Under the pieces are notes generated by a model, which was not told where the DNA came from, did not search any database, and saw only the letters and a program-made list of their open reading frames with translations. From positions 1-64,000 of the forward strand of contig JABVXV010000239.1 of NCBI GenBank assembly GCA_013365325.1: DNA of 64,000 nucleotides. Direction: 5' to 3'. This document shows positions 53,601-64,000 of the stretch, piece by piece. This stretch comes from Dipetalonema caudispina. Taxonomy: Eukaryota > Nematoda > Chromadorea > Rhabditida > Onchocercidae. The translations under genes were made by a program, and so were the position numbers. How positions within the stretch are numbered: position 1 is the stretch's first letter; each line of letters starts with the position of its first letter.

Positions 53601-56600
53601 CAAATCTCATTGTTATTACGAATGAATATTTCATTAATAATGCAATATTCCAATATGAACCGGTTAAAATTTGCATGTCCGAATTTTGTTTGATACATAA
53701 AATATATGGTTAAATTCCTAAAATTTTAATTATGCAATTTCGTATTCTGTATGAAATATTCTATTAATAATTAAATATATTTTTAGTGTCAAAAAGTTTT
53801 ACGGATGATTCAGAATTTCTTCCATCATTATATCATATGCATCAAGTTGGACAAGATAATGATAAAATTTATTGGAGGATATTACAGGTTAGATGTTACC
53901 TTAACATTCAATAACTACTAACTTATCAATTAATCGTATCGATAATGTATAAGCAGTGTTATTTCTCAGACTATAATTGATAGATTAATATTAAGCAAGT
54001 CTGTAAAATAGGTAACTTATATTCGCGATGAATCAATATAAATCAATAAAATTGAACTACTATAATTATAAACTAATTGTCACTCTGTTTTTTTTTTTGT
54101 TCAATCATTCAATGTATCAGATTGCCTTTTAATTTATTTCCCTTTTATAGGTTGTAATGAGGGAAATTTTTTTTTTGTTCTTTTTTCTAAATAATAACTA
54201 TTAAGCTGTTTACATATTTAGTCCTTTTTACAGTCATAATTTTAAAAAAAGAAGAAAATTTCATCTGAAAAAAAGAATGCATCATTTGAAAGTTTTATTG
54301 AGACTATATTATTTCATTCAAAAAAATGATTGGAAAGAAAAAAAGAAATATTACATCAATCAAAATTTCGAAACAAGTTATTAAATTCCACCAAATATAT
54401 TTGTTAATTTTTCTCACAATAAATTCTATCAACTTTTTATAAGATGAATGAAAAATGAATGTCTATTCAATAAATTATTGTTGATCTGATCAGGAAATAA
54501 TACTAATTGATTCCAATAATATTTGAAAGAGTTATGTAATTTATATTAATTATTTACAGGGAGACTCTTGGATAATTTAACAACTTTATAATTTCGCAAA
54601 ATTTTTCAATTTCAAGAATAATCGCTTTTTATTTTTACTTATTTATTTACCTTTTTTAATATTATTTAAAACAAATTTAGAAGAAAGCTTTCTTCATTAT
54701 ATCCAATTTAAAATATACGTTATATTAAATGAACAATTAAGGTTAGCAGTCCATAAATAATTTAATGTTTGTATTTTCACATGTTCAAATTTCAATTTCA
54801 ATTTTATCCTTTTTTTTTGGATTATTTGTGTTTCTGAATGGAATGAATTTATCTTTGAATAATTGAATTGTTTATTTACCTTCCAATATCAATCAAAATA
54901 TTAATTTCTTTCAATATTTTTGTTTATAACCTTTTCATAAAGATATATTTTTATTTCATTCAATAAATACGACATTTAAATTAAATTGTCATTAGATAAA
55001 ACAATTTCTTTGCTCTCAGATTTGATGGAATAGTTAAATTTCAAATCGTATATAAAAGAAATTTACTATATTGAATGTGTGGTAATGTAATAGTAGTATT
55101 AGTAGTAGTATTAAGCAATTTGTTATTTCCGATAGTATAAATTAAGATGGTTGTAGAAATTGGAAACCTTGACCGATATATCATCAATGCAACCAATGTT
55201 GAAGTAATGATATAAATACTTTCCTTATCTGACCTTTTCTTTTCTTCTTTTTTACTTTTTATTGCACATCTTTTCCGATACACATACAATTTCGTCGTCT
55301 TTCTGTCATCTTCTACATCTTTAACAAAATATTATTAATTTAGATAGTACACATAGAGATACTTTTCGTTGTCATATTATCAACAATATTAAGAAATGGT
55401 TCATTCATTGTCTGAAACTAATTAACCATAGAATGAAAGTAATTTAATTGAATAGGATATAAAAGATTTGCGTTGACAAATATACTTTTATGAAATATGC
55501 CGAATATAATTTTAGATATTAAATGAAATTAAAATTAATTTTTTCAAATATTTTATGTCATCTGAACGATATAATTTTTGGAAAATTTTAATGCTCATTC
55601 TACGAATTATTTAATTACAAGTGAATAGCTATGTTTTCTAACTTTAATTTATATTTTACATTTTCATCTGATTCAAAATTCTGGGAAATTCTCTTCCTTT
55701 CGTATACACACTAATAATTACACTAATTGATACATAAATTCGAAATAAAATTAAAAAATATCCAATAAACAGATAATCTCAACCTGAAATATTAATAGCA
55801 TTTTTTTTCATCAGAGATAAAATGAAACAATTGAAAATTATTGTTTGAGTATCAATTATTTAAAACTTCAAAAGATTCATTTTCATTTCAATTGATTCAT
55901 TTCAATTACTTGTCTTAAAAAGTTCGAAGAATTTTACGAATTAAATGATGCAAAATATTATTCTTCACTTATTAGTTAATTTACTGATTTCTATTATCTT
56001 CGTTTTAGGATGAAATTGAATTTGTATTAAAATTCAAAACTGATTCTTGGATTGGTATTGGTTGGAAACCAAAAAGTTCCGATGAATACTGCCTTTCATC
56101 GCAGAACACTGCAAATTCACAAGAGAAATTTTCGGAAGATTCATTGACCACATCATCATGGTGGACATCTCAAACAGTTACTAATAAACAAAACAAAATT
56201 GTTACAAATGAAATGCTTCCATCTGAACCGATTAGCGATAGTTATTCTTCACCTACGGAAAGTGCTAAAATTGAAAGTGAGGTTTTGAATTAAAAAAAAA
56301 AAAAAGAATCAATTCACAAATGCTCTTTAGAATGAATTCTTAATTTGAATGGATGGAGTAAAGTTGAAATTTTCAAAATTTGAAATCATAGCAATAAATT
56401 TTTTTTCGCAGCATTTTCTCTATTAATTACAAAATTTTTCGAAAATATACAAGCCTGAGCTTTTTACCATTTTTGTAATTTAAAATATTTAAATGTTTCT
56501 ATTGATTATTTCGTTTTTTTTTTCTTTTTTGTTTGATTGCCAGATAAATCGTAATAATGCAACAGAATCATGTAGTAATTTATACATTGATTTGTAGAAA

Positions 56601-59600
56601 TTTGTAATGAAAATGAGGAATTTTCTCATTGTCCGGAATTCACTCGCCAATGTGAAGCATCTTGCGATTGGACAAAATTTCCGGAAACAATACCAAATTG
56701 TCCACGTACTTGTGGTATACCAAAATGCGTCTGTAAAGAAGGCTTTGTTCGATCAGCAAATGATAATAATACCTGTGTAGCATTTCACTTTTGTTCTGAT
56801 GAGGTAAACAATGAAGAAAATAAATTTCGATTTCAATTTTTTTTTTTTACCTTTCTTTTCCCTGAAGGATAAATCATTTTTCATTTTTAATTATTTTGTG
56901 TTTTGTTTCGTAAAATATTTTATGAAATATTAAGCAGATTTTTTTTTTTTTCGCTAAACATAAAATAATTTCAAATTTATTTTATATTAATTATTTTATT
57001 CATTTGTAACAGGCTGAAATAGAATGTCCAATTAATTCAACTTGGGCAAAATGTGGTATTGCTTGTGAGCCAACATGTGAAAATATGTATGATACATCAC
57101 CATGTCCAGCAAGTTGTGATGAACCAGCTTGTACATGTGCTGATAATTATGTTAGGTACAAAGGAAATTGCATCTTTTGGGGAGATTGTCCAAGTAAGTG
57201 CCAAAAAAAAAACCATTATCATTATCATTATCATTATCTTTGCTTTATCTGTATAACACAAAATATCTTTGAAATATTTGTAATATCAAATATTTTTTAA
57301 TCATTAATTAGAGTGTGAAATATTTCTAGTATCAAATGATTTTTATTCATTAATTTAATAAAAACATAATGCTAAATAGTATTAAACAATAATTTTCAAA
57401 ATTAATAATTCAAACTTTGATTGAAATTCCAAAAATACTAAAACGATAAAAGATTATAAATAATGCTTACTTTAGATCTTGAACAACGCTTTGCATCTGA
57501 TTTTACTACTTCAACACCAACAAAAATAACTGAAGCAGGAGGATCGGTTTCCGAACAAATGGAATTCAATTCTGCTAATATCGATAATCAGACGAAAATA
57601 CCAACCGTAACAGCAATAACAACAACTGTTGAAAGTGAAGTAGTATCCGGTAGCTTAACTTGTGGTATCAATGAAACAATTAACGAATGTGGTCGAGCCT
57701 GTGAAGCAAATTGTAAAAATGTAAGTTTGGTTTAATTAATTTAATATCGATTTCTAACAAGCGATATTTCTGATTCCTACACTGTATAATTCAGTAATAC
57801 TATGCAATACCCAACGATCATTGTTAGCATCTAGTTTTGCCGAATCTAAAATCCAAATTTGATAATAGCCATTGAAATTAATTTCATTCTAGGCTGTTGC
57901 ATTCTTTCATCAAAGAAATCGGAATTTGAATTGGAAGAAAAGAAAAAGGAAATAGATTGTAATTTAGGATTTAATTTTGTTAGCTGATAACTTTTAACTC
58001 TTCTGTTATTTCATTTGAAGAAGAAAAAAAATTAATTCAGGTTATTCAATGAATTTCAGGTATATTCTCGGGAAAAATGTACGCAATGTTATCGACCTGC
58101 ATGTGCATGCATCCATGGTTATGCTCGAACTGATGATCGATGTGTTCATTGGACTGATTGTCCACGTGAAAGTAAATTTGAACGAAAAATAAAAATATGA
58201 AATGAAATTTCGAAAAGATTTCAAATTAAAAAAAAAACCAGAATACCTTGACAATAAAAATCTTTAAACTTTCAAATTTTTAATGTTTGGATAGCTTTTT
58301 TTAATTTTTTTCGAAAATTTTTGTTGCTTAAATAAGCCTCTTTTTAAATTTTTATTTTTTAAATTTTTTTTTCTTTTTTTGTAGAAAAGTGTTTTTTTTT
58401 CTTTTTTTTCAGATCGTCGTTCATCACATGATCGGCAACATAATCCTTCGTTGCGATCACCAAAAACATTGGTGAAAAATGTCGCGGAATATCAAAATGG
58501 AACAGAAGCAATGAATTCATCTGTTAAGCCATCAAATAATAACGGGAATGAAATACGTGAATTGAATTTGGCGGACGTTGAAGCAGCCGTAAATGATGCA
58601 AATCTCGAATCACAAAATATATCCAATGCTAGATCTGTACCCGTATTGGAATCTGGTATTTTTATTCATTTTTTTTTTTTTTGTAATTTATAATAATTTT
58701 CTTGATTAACTGAAACTGAAATCGATACATATATAGCAGTTAAAATTATTTTAGCATTTAATTTAAAAAAAAAACTAATCATATCTACCTTATTTACCAT
58801 TTAATTCGAAAAAATTTAGCATTTTAAAAAGATGAACAAATAAAACTTCAAAAAAAAAGAGTAAGAAATTAATGATTTTTGCTATATTTGATAATTACAG
58901 ATTTGTTCATCTTATTTTTTTCCCCTCTCTCTCTCTTTCTTTCTTTAAATTAAAATTCTCTATTAGATATGGGTGTTTCAGGAGTTGCTGGTGATGTTTG
59001 TTACGGTGATTGGCGTTGGCCACCTGGATGTCGTGATTGTGATTATCGCATTTCATGGAATTATTTGGATGATACTGATGAGATTGAATTTTCAATCGAA
59101 ACACGTGCACCATCAAATTGGTGGACAGGTGTTGGTTTTTCACCTACCGGCACAATGGTAAATTTTCATTGACCCTTTTTTTCCACTGAGATTAAATCTG
59201 ATAATTCGTTTATCGTTATCATTTATATAAAAGTAACACTACAAAATCACAAATTACCAAAAGTTTTAAATTTTAGCCTAAAAATTTTAGGAAAAGTTTA
59301 AATTTTACTGTTTTATTTGAATGATAGATTATGATGAACAATAAGGTTCTTTCAGGTAGAAGCTGATATTATTGTTGTAAAAAGTCGAAATGGTGAATTA
59401 TCCTTACATGATATGTATAGCACGGAATATGGCATACCACGTGAAGATAGTAAACAAGATGTTTATACGCCAACCGTAATCGGAACACATGTTAATGGCG
59501 TACTAAGGGTACAGTTTACTCGGAAACGTGATACTGGTGATCGAAAAGCTGATCATCATTTTTCGGAAACCAACTGTTACAAATTTTTATTTCCGGTTTC

Positions 59601-62600
59601 TGGTGGACGATTAGAACCGGTTCGTATTCACTTGCTATTCTATTGTTTTCTTTTAAGTTATACATATAAATAGATCATTTTATTCATAAAATTCATGAAT
59701 TCGAGATATTTCGACATTAAACATTTGCTGCTTCATTTAAAAGGAAAGCAAATAGATTATTTAAAGGTTTCATTCATTTAATCTTGAAAATTTAAATCAT
59801 ACTGAAAGTAATGCTATTATAATAGCAAAATATTTTACAAAAGGGTTATCTAAATTACAAATTATCACCATCTGTCCATTTTTCGAGCGGTTTCAAAATT
59901 GAACTTGAAGTTGATCATTATGAACTCTCCCAATGCATTATTTATCATTACACCATTGTTATCAGGAAAAGTTGCAAGTGGAAAAAATTTATTAAAATTT
60001 TTGAAAAAATTTCCTTCTTTGAAATAAAAAATTTATTTTGTATAATATTTTACTTTAGAATGGCGAACTATCAAAACATATCAATATACCGCATGTGTCA
60101 GAAAATAAAATTTGCATCCAAAGTTGTACTGCTCCACAAAATCTTCTTTGTAAGATTTTTTGTTTATTTATAATTTTGGTAATTTACAATGTATTTGGTT
60201 ATTTAATACCAACAATGCTGAATAATTAAGTGTAAAATTGCCATAAGTAAATATTGTGCAGAAATTTTTTTTTCCTAATTTCGAATAGCAAAAGATGAAA
60301 AGATGAAAAAGTGTTGAGGAATTGAAAGAAGAAGCTAAATCATACTTTCGAATAAAATGAAAAATTTGATTAATACTAAAGTAACACTAAGCAATTGAAT
60401 TAAAAAGATTTAATTAACTCTAATTAAAATATAATTTTAGCTACAAATTCATGCGAAAACGAATATCGTTATCCAACTGGCTGTAGTGGTACTACATGTG
60501 ATTATATTGCTAAATGGGAATATAGTATGGCTAGGAAAGATGTAAAATTTGAAATTTCATCAAGAGAATTAGGTCGTTGGACCGGAATCGGTTTCTCGCG
60601 GGATGGTCAAATGGCAAACTCAGATATATATACTGGTTGGGTGTTTGACGGAAAAGCATATGTTACGGATCGATTTGCATATGGTCGTCAACTTCCAGCA
60701 ATTGATCCAGCTGATCGTCAAGATATTTATGAAATTAGTGGCAAAGCAGAAGATGACATTCAGGTTTTATCTATTCGTTTATTCAATTTATTGTTTTATT
60801 TATCTATAGCAAGTAAAATCTCAATGAATGAATAAAAGTATTAATTAAAAAAAATATTTCAAAAGTTATTTACCATACGTTTGTAGACAATAACATTCCG
60901 TCGAAAGGTACTACCAGCTGATACAATTACCGATTTTCCACTCAATATGTGCTACTATTTCCTATTCCCAGTCGGTGGCGGACGAGTATTAGCACGGAAG
61001 AGTCAAGATTTCCAGAATGCTAAAACGCCGATCGGTTATCATGATCTTTATCAGCCCAAAGTTTCACGTACGAAAATTTGCATTTGTGACCAGGTAATTA
61101 CTTACTTAAATTATCTAATTTCTGTAATATAGTATATAATTTGTTCAGTATTATTCGAATTTAATACTTATCAAGATTTGAAAGACTTCCGTGAGCTGAA
61201 TTATTCTTCATCGATCATTCTTTAGAATTATACTTCACTAAATTATCCTTCAGAATCATACTTTAATGAATCATTCTTAGGAATCATGCTTTACTGAATC
61301 ATTCTTGGAAAAGATATAAGAAAAGAAGGAGAAAGATGAGAGAATGTAATCTATTATAAAATATGATTCCATTGATATCGTGTCAATAATATCGTGGATA
61401 AGTCAAGCATAAACCATTCTGCAAGCATTGATAAGACAATTTAAATGAATTAGAATGAAATGATTAAAAATTTTACAGAATGGAGTGTCAATTGCTTCCA
61501 ATGATGGACCGCCAGCAGTTCGAAATCGTCGTCGAATAAATCAAATGAATATGCCACTTCGTCTAAAGCGACAATTACAAGATCCGTTCGAAGTTCAAAT
61601 TGATCCCTTTGCAGGAATTGATAAAGGCATACATATTCGTATCATCATATCATAAATATATTAGATTATATTTGAACAGCTTGAATTAAATGAAAAAATG
61701 AAATATGAAGCAAACAGAAGTTTGCATTAATTAAATGCATAAAGTCACAATGAAAGGAATTTAATAACTGGAAAATAGAACTTATACTCCTTATATCACA
61801 TCTAACAATGTATTAATTTCTGTTGCAAACATAAATGCAATATTTTGGAATAAATTTAAATTTGATAGTATTATTATGAAGATACAGAATAGATATATTT
61901 TAGGAATTGAAAAGTAAGATTTTTTTTTTTCAAAGAAGCTAGAATTTTTAGTATCAGAGCAAGATTTTCCAAATGAGGAAAAGATCTCGAAATTGGAAGG
62001 TGGAAAATCACCAGCCCATTTATCACTTGAAATCAAACAACTTGTTACCGTGGCTGATACTTCAACGACGGCAAGCTCAATCGATCATTCGATAATTGAA
62101 GAAAGTAATATCTCTTCACTAACTTCATTAAGTAATACTTCATAATTGATTCTAATATTTATTCCAGTGAATGCATCAATTCCGTCAGAAATTATGAAAT
62201 TGAAATCAGAACCAGAACCAGAGCCATCAACTTCTCTTTCTTTTGATACAACTACTCCTATAGATGTATCCAAACCGGATTCAGAATCATGGGCTGTATC
62301 CGTAACGGAGGAACCAAAACGGAAATCAGAATCAATTCTAAAGAAATCTCAGGAAGAAGGAAATGAAAAAGGTATTTTACAACTGCTTGCCATTAATCTT
62401 TTTAAAAATTCAAATCTGTTAGTATGTTGAAATGATTTACAAAATTTTTTTTAATAAAAATTTGCAGTGGAAAATCCAATAGATTGTCTTGATATGGTGA
62501 TAGGAATTTTGATCGATGGTGTGTCACAAGTACGCGATTATTATTCCTTTTCACAAATTGCACCACAACCGGATGAATTTTTCGGTGGACACAATTCACT

Positions 62601-63614
62601 AACTTCAGCAACTGCCTATCAACAGGATGACATTACTACGGTCATTTTTCGGAAACCTTTAAAAGGTAGAAGTTATCAGTGCAAATTGAGTAGTTCACAT
62701 CAAAATATTACATTTCTATCATTTATTCAAAGAAAAAAGAAAAAATTGAATTCAATAGGTAATAAATATTTTTATATGTTATATTTGTGGAAAATTTCTT
62801 CAAAGATATGTTTTTTTTTTTTTAAGCATCTGATCGAGCCGATCGAACAATATCATCAAAAGAGACTACAGTAATCTGGGTAAAAGGTATAAAATCTGCG
62901 CCAATATCTGAAGAATCTGTTTTTCAGGTAAAATTTTGCTTTTTTGATCTTTTTTTTTCGTGATATTTTTCTCAGTCATTTTCAGATATATTATCCGCGA
63001 AATAGAATACTAATTGGTTTCACTTAATTTATCTACTTATTATTAAGCTTGCAAGTTTTCTATTCAAAATAAATTTAAGGATACTTGGGAGAAAGCAATA
63101 ACTTTGTTTCTGGATGGTGAAAGTACTCAAGGACAGCTAGTTATCAATTTCTTCGGTTTGTATCTTATCAGCTTTTGATTCAAATTTTAATGAATTGAGA
63201 ATTTTTTCATTTTTTTTAAAATTACCTGAACTGTTTGATAATTAAACGAAGCAACTTCTCTTCTTGTATGTTGAGTATTTATATACATACTTATGTACTC
63301 CTAATAGTTTTAATCGATATCTAATAATGATTTGAAACAATTCGGAAAAAAAAGAAGAAGTTACAGATGATGAACAAGATGAATCAAAACAACTGCAAAA
63401 ACTAGGCCATAAAAACGAATGTTCCGGTAATTATGCATATCCTACAAATTGTACAAATGAGAAATGTGTTTATACGGTAAATTGGTGGACTGATGGGAAG
63501 AAAATTTCATTCTCATTAACTGCAGTAATTTCAACATATCATTGGACTGGAATAGGCTTTTCGCTTGATGGATCAATGGCACATTCCGATATTATTTCTG
63601 TCAATGTAATGGAT
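47624..63614 (+). CDS. Large secreted protein: copper-oxygenase-like N-terminus, EGF, TIL and DOMON domains (partial at right edge)
   Basis: There are twenty-four exons in one continuous phase-consistent frame, 1392 codons to the last donor at 63614. Exons: 47624-47765, 49823-49925, 50475-50611, 51324-51422, 52774-52896, 53787-53887, 56009-56276, 56598-56803, 57013-57193, 57476-57720, 58060-58171, 58413-58655, 58967-59157, 59356-59619, 60059-60149, 60441-60763, 60887-61093, 61479-61638, 61952-62104, 62168-62371, 62468-62665, 62827-62927, 63080-63155, 63367-63614. Domains by residue: signal 1-13; oxygenase-like domain 14-127; EGF 128-161 and 161-201; DOMON first half 202-275; Cys/TIL modules 325-572; DOMON 654-835; DOMON 836-1012; linkers; DOMON second half 1185-1309; DOMON start 1310 on. 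DOMON folds bind haem or sugars. The start follows a TTCTAG acceptor by 8 nt. The gene continues past the right edge; the exact family name is unknown to me. Confidence 0.8.
47766..49822. other. DOMON-gene intron 1
   Basis: 2.06 kb, phase 1. AT-rich; the minus-strand open frame at 48853-49068 has no supporting features. No nested gene recognised. Confidence 0.5.
51324..52896 (+). CDS. Two EGF-like modules (exons 4 and 5)
   Basis: Exon 51324-51422 encodes a short EGF-like module (DTCLGNGNRKHGICECNSHS, DNCQYH). Exon 52774-52896 encodes DECTDDNDCNSHGKCVVIPN and QCFCQRGYFGRMCQQ, with six cysteines in EGF spacing and the GYFGRMC end motif. Both exons are phase 1 to phase 1, the classic shuffled EGF exon. 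They separate the copper-like domain from the first DOMON half. Confidence 0.83.
51423..52773. other. DOMON-gene intron 4 with a short tandem duplication
   Basis: At 51636-51684 the 25-bp unit ATTATCTAAAGATAGGAATAG... is repeated directly. The remainder is AT-rich intron. Confidence 0.6.
53787..56276 (+). CDS. First half of a split DOMON domain, then Ser/Thr-rich linker
   Basis: Exon 53787-53887 (SLYHMHQVGQDNDKIYWRIL) joins exon 56009-56276 in phase 0. The second begins DEIEFVLKFKTDSWIGIGWK, the strand pair and W-x-G-I-G-W core of a DOMON fold. After PKSSDEYC the sequence turns into a Ser/Thr/Gln-rich linker (DSLTTSSWWTSQTVTN) with no second DOMON half. That half appears only at 62468. The 2.1-kb intron between these exons holds no recognisable gene. 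Confidence 0.75.
53888..56008. other. DOMON-gene intron 6
   Basis: 2.1 kb within the split DOMON domain, phase 0. The minus-strand open frame at 55041-55289 has no recognisable content. No repeats of note. Confidence 0.5.
56598..58171 (+). CDS. Three TIL-type cysteine-rich modules
   Basis: Module 1 (56598-56803): CPEFTRQCEASCDW, CPRTCGIPKCVCKEGFVRS, CVAFHFC. Module 2 (57013-57193): CPINSTWAKCGIACEPTC, CPASCDEPACTCADNYVR, CIFWGDCP. Module 3 is split over 57476-57720 (CGINETINECGRACEANC, after a Thr-rich linker) and 58060-58171 (CTQCYRPACACIHGYAR, CVHWTDCP). The C-x-x-x-C, C-x-C-x-x-G-[FY] and terminal DCP pattern is that of trypsin-inhibitor-like domains. These occur in protease inhibitors and in adhesive multidomain proteins, so inhibition is not implied. 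Confidence 0.82.
57199..57240. repeat. (CATTAT)n at a TIL-module intron start
   Basis: About five CATTAT hexamers directly after the donor at 57194. Read through, they encode a His/Tyr tail, which explains the longer open frame there. Confidence 0.8.
58413..58655 (+). CDS. Low-complexity linker exon
   Basis: An 81-residue acidic and Asn-rich spacer, phase 1 to phase 1. It carries N-glycosylation sites (NGT, NSS, NIS) and an Ala/Asn segment, LADVEAAVNDANLESQ. It separates the TIL modules from the DOMON pair. No domain recognised. Confidence 0.7.
58967..60149 (+). CDS. DOMON domain 2
   Basis: Exon 58967-59157 encodes CYGDWRWPPGCRDCDYRISW and WWTGVGFSPTGTM. Exon 59356-59619 continues EADIIVVKSRNGELSLHDMY, LRVQFTRKRD and CYKFLFPVSGGR. 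Exon 60059-60149 adds SENKICIQSC. The W-[TS]-G-[IV]-G-F-S...G-x-M core and the terminal F-L-F-P-V-x-G-G-R are repeated in the next domain. The Met sits where many haem-binding DOMON proteins place an axial ligand; haem binding here is unproven. Confidence 0.8.
60441..61093 (+). CDS. DOMON domain 3
   Basis: Exons 60441-60763 and 60887-61093 join in phase 0. Landmarks: CENEYRYPTGCSGTTCDYIA, RWTGIGFSRDGQMANSDIYT, DRFAYGRQLPAIDP, TITFRRKVLPADT, CYYFLFPVGGGR, and a C-terminal IGYHDLYQPKVS. It is clearly homologous to DOMON 2, with a matching exon split after the core, so the two probably arose by tandem duplication. Confidence 0.84.
61215..61309. repeat. 28-bp tandem repeat in a DOMON-gene intron
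   Basis: Three full copies and one partial copy of ATCATTCTTNRGAATYATRCTT-type units start at 61215, 61243, 61271 and 61299, all within the intron between DOMON 3 and the basic linker exon. Confidence 0.75.
61479..62371 (+). CDS. Basic then acidic low-complexity linker exons
   Basis: Exon 61479-61638 encodes a basic segment (RNRRRINQMNMPLRLKRQ) with dibasic sites that could be furin-type cleavage points. Its donor is uncertain: gtatca at 61639 is used here. Exon 61952-62104 encodes SEQDFPNEEKISKLEGG and a Thr/Ser tail. Exon 62168-62371 encodes KLKSEPEPEPSTSLSF and many Ser, Glu and Lys residues. All are phase 1 to phase 1 after the first, which enters in phase 0. No fold recognised. Confidence 0.6.
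62468..63155 (+). CDS. Second half of the split DOMON domain
   Basis: Exon 62468-62665 encodes CLDMVIGILIDGVSQVRDYY, then PQPDEFFGGHNSLTSATAYQ and TTVIFRKPL. This is the DYYS, P-x-D, GG-x-x-S-L-T and FRKPL run of the C-terminal strands of a DOMON fold, with no preceding W-x-G-I-G core in the neighbouring exon. Exons 62827-62927 (TTVIWVKG) and 63080-63155 (QGQLVINFF) give the post-DOMON tail. Both of these use TTAAG acceptors. The best partner for this half is the core at 56009. Confidence 0.75.
63367..63614 (+). CDS. First part of DOMON domain 4 (continues beyond the window)
   Basis: After an acidic lead (DDEQDESKQLQKL), the exon encodes CSGNYAYPTNCTNEKCVYTV, WTGIGFSLDGSMAHSDIISV and ends NVMD|gtaagt in phase 0. 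It matches the opening exon of DOMON 2 and 3. The remaining strands should be in an exon to the right of 64000. Confidence 0.8.
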
Positions 63615-64000
63615 GTAAGTTTTAATTAGAACTAAATTTAGAATAAATTTTTGCCAACTAATTTCTATAATTTTAAGAATTAAGCAAGCTATAGATGTAT
63701 TACAATCGTATTTTTTCTTTTTTTGACCGATATTTAAAATATTAGCAGAATTTTGAATCTAATAACTTTTAGTAGCGTAAAAAGTACCCTTTTAAATCTT
63801 TCCAAACGATAATTATAAGTATTAATTAAATGCGACACACGGAAATTATTACTATAAATATTGTTGTATAAAATAATTTTTTTGAACTTTAATATATTTA
63901 ATGCATTAAAATTTTCAATACAATTTATGCCATAATATTTTATAAATATTTTTTTATATAGCAATTTACAATCAGTACTATTCTAATTAACTTCCAAAAT

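Overview
The window looks like nuclear DNA of a parasitic nematode, most likely a filarial worm. It is strongly AT-rich, has many poly(A)/poly(T) tracts and (TAA)n/(GA)n microsatellites, and has many short exons separated by introns with GT...TTTCAG/TTTAG borders. Its proteins (UNC-52/perlecan type, a small secreted nematode-type helical protein, TIL and DOMON modules) fit a nematode. The species assignment is inference; no rRNA, tRNA, transposase or bacterial gene was recognised.

Minus strand, about 28.1 kb down to the left edge: fifteen exons, phase-consistent from a signal-peptide exon leftwards, encode the N-terminal half of a basement-membrane perlecan (unc-52 type). The order is signal peptide, SEA domain, LDLa, cysteine-less Ig-like domain, LDLa, small Cys-rich module, LDLa, LDLa, an Asn/Gly/His-rich spacer, two LDLa, a 375-residue Glu/Arg/Gln-rich helix-forming exon, and LDLa. 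The gene continues beyond the left edge. There is an in-frame TGA just inside the SEA exon as given.

Plus strand, 11.9-16.1 kb: a complete five-exon hedgehog-acyltransferase-like MBOAT gene (519 aa) lies inside one perlecan intron on the opposite strand.

Minus strand, 28.6-29.7 kb: a two-exon gene for a 125-aa secreted helical protein lies just upstream of the perlecan gene. From 29.8 to 47.6 kb I see no convincing gene, only low-complexity DNA and tandem repeats (about 92-bp and 83-bp units).

Plus strand, 47.6 kb to the right edge: 24 exons (1392 codons so far, open at the right end) encode a large secreted multidomain protein. Its mature N-terminus appears to be a histidine in a copper-oxygenase-like (histidine-brace) motif. 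This is followed by two EGF modules and a DOMON fold that seems to be split by an in-phase insertion of three TIL-type Cys modules, two further DOMON domains and low-complexity linkers. After the completed split domain another DOMON begins. The pairing of a putative mononuclear copper site with several DOMON (potential haem/sugar-binding) domains in one extracellular chain is the most interesting object in the window.

The gene products share an extracellular-matrix/secretory theme: matrix proteoglycan, ER lipid acyltransferase, secreted helical protein and secreted putative redox protein. Nothing in the sequence shows that they act together.
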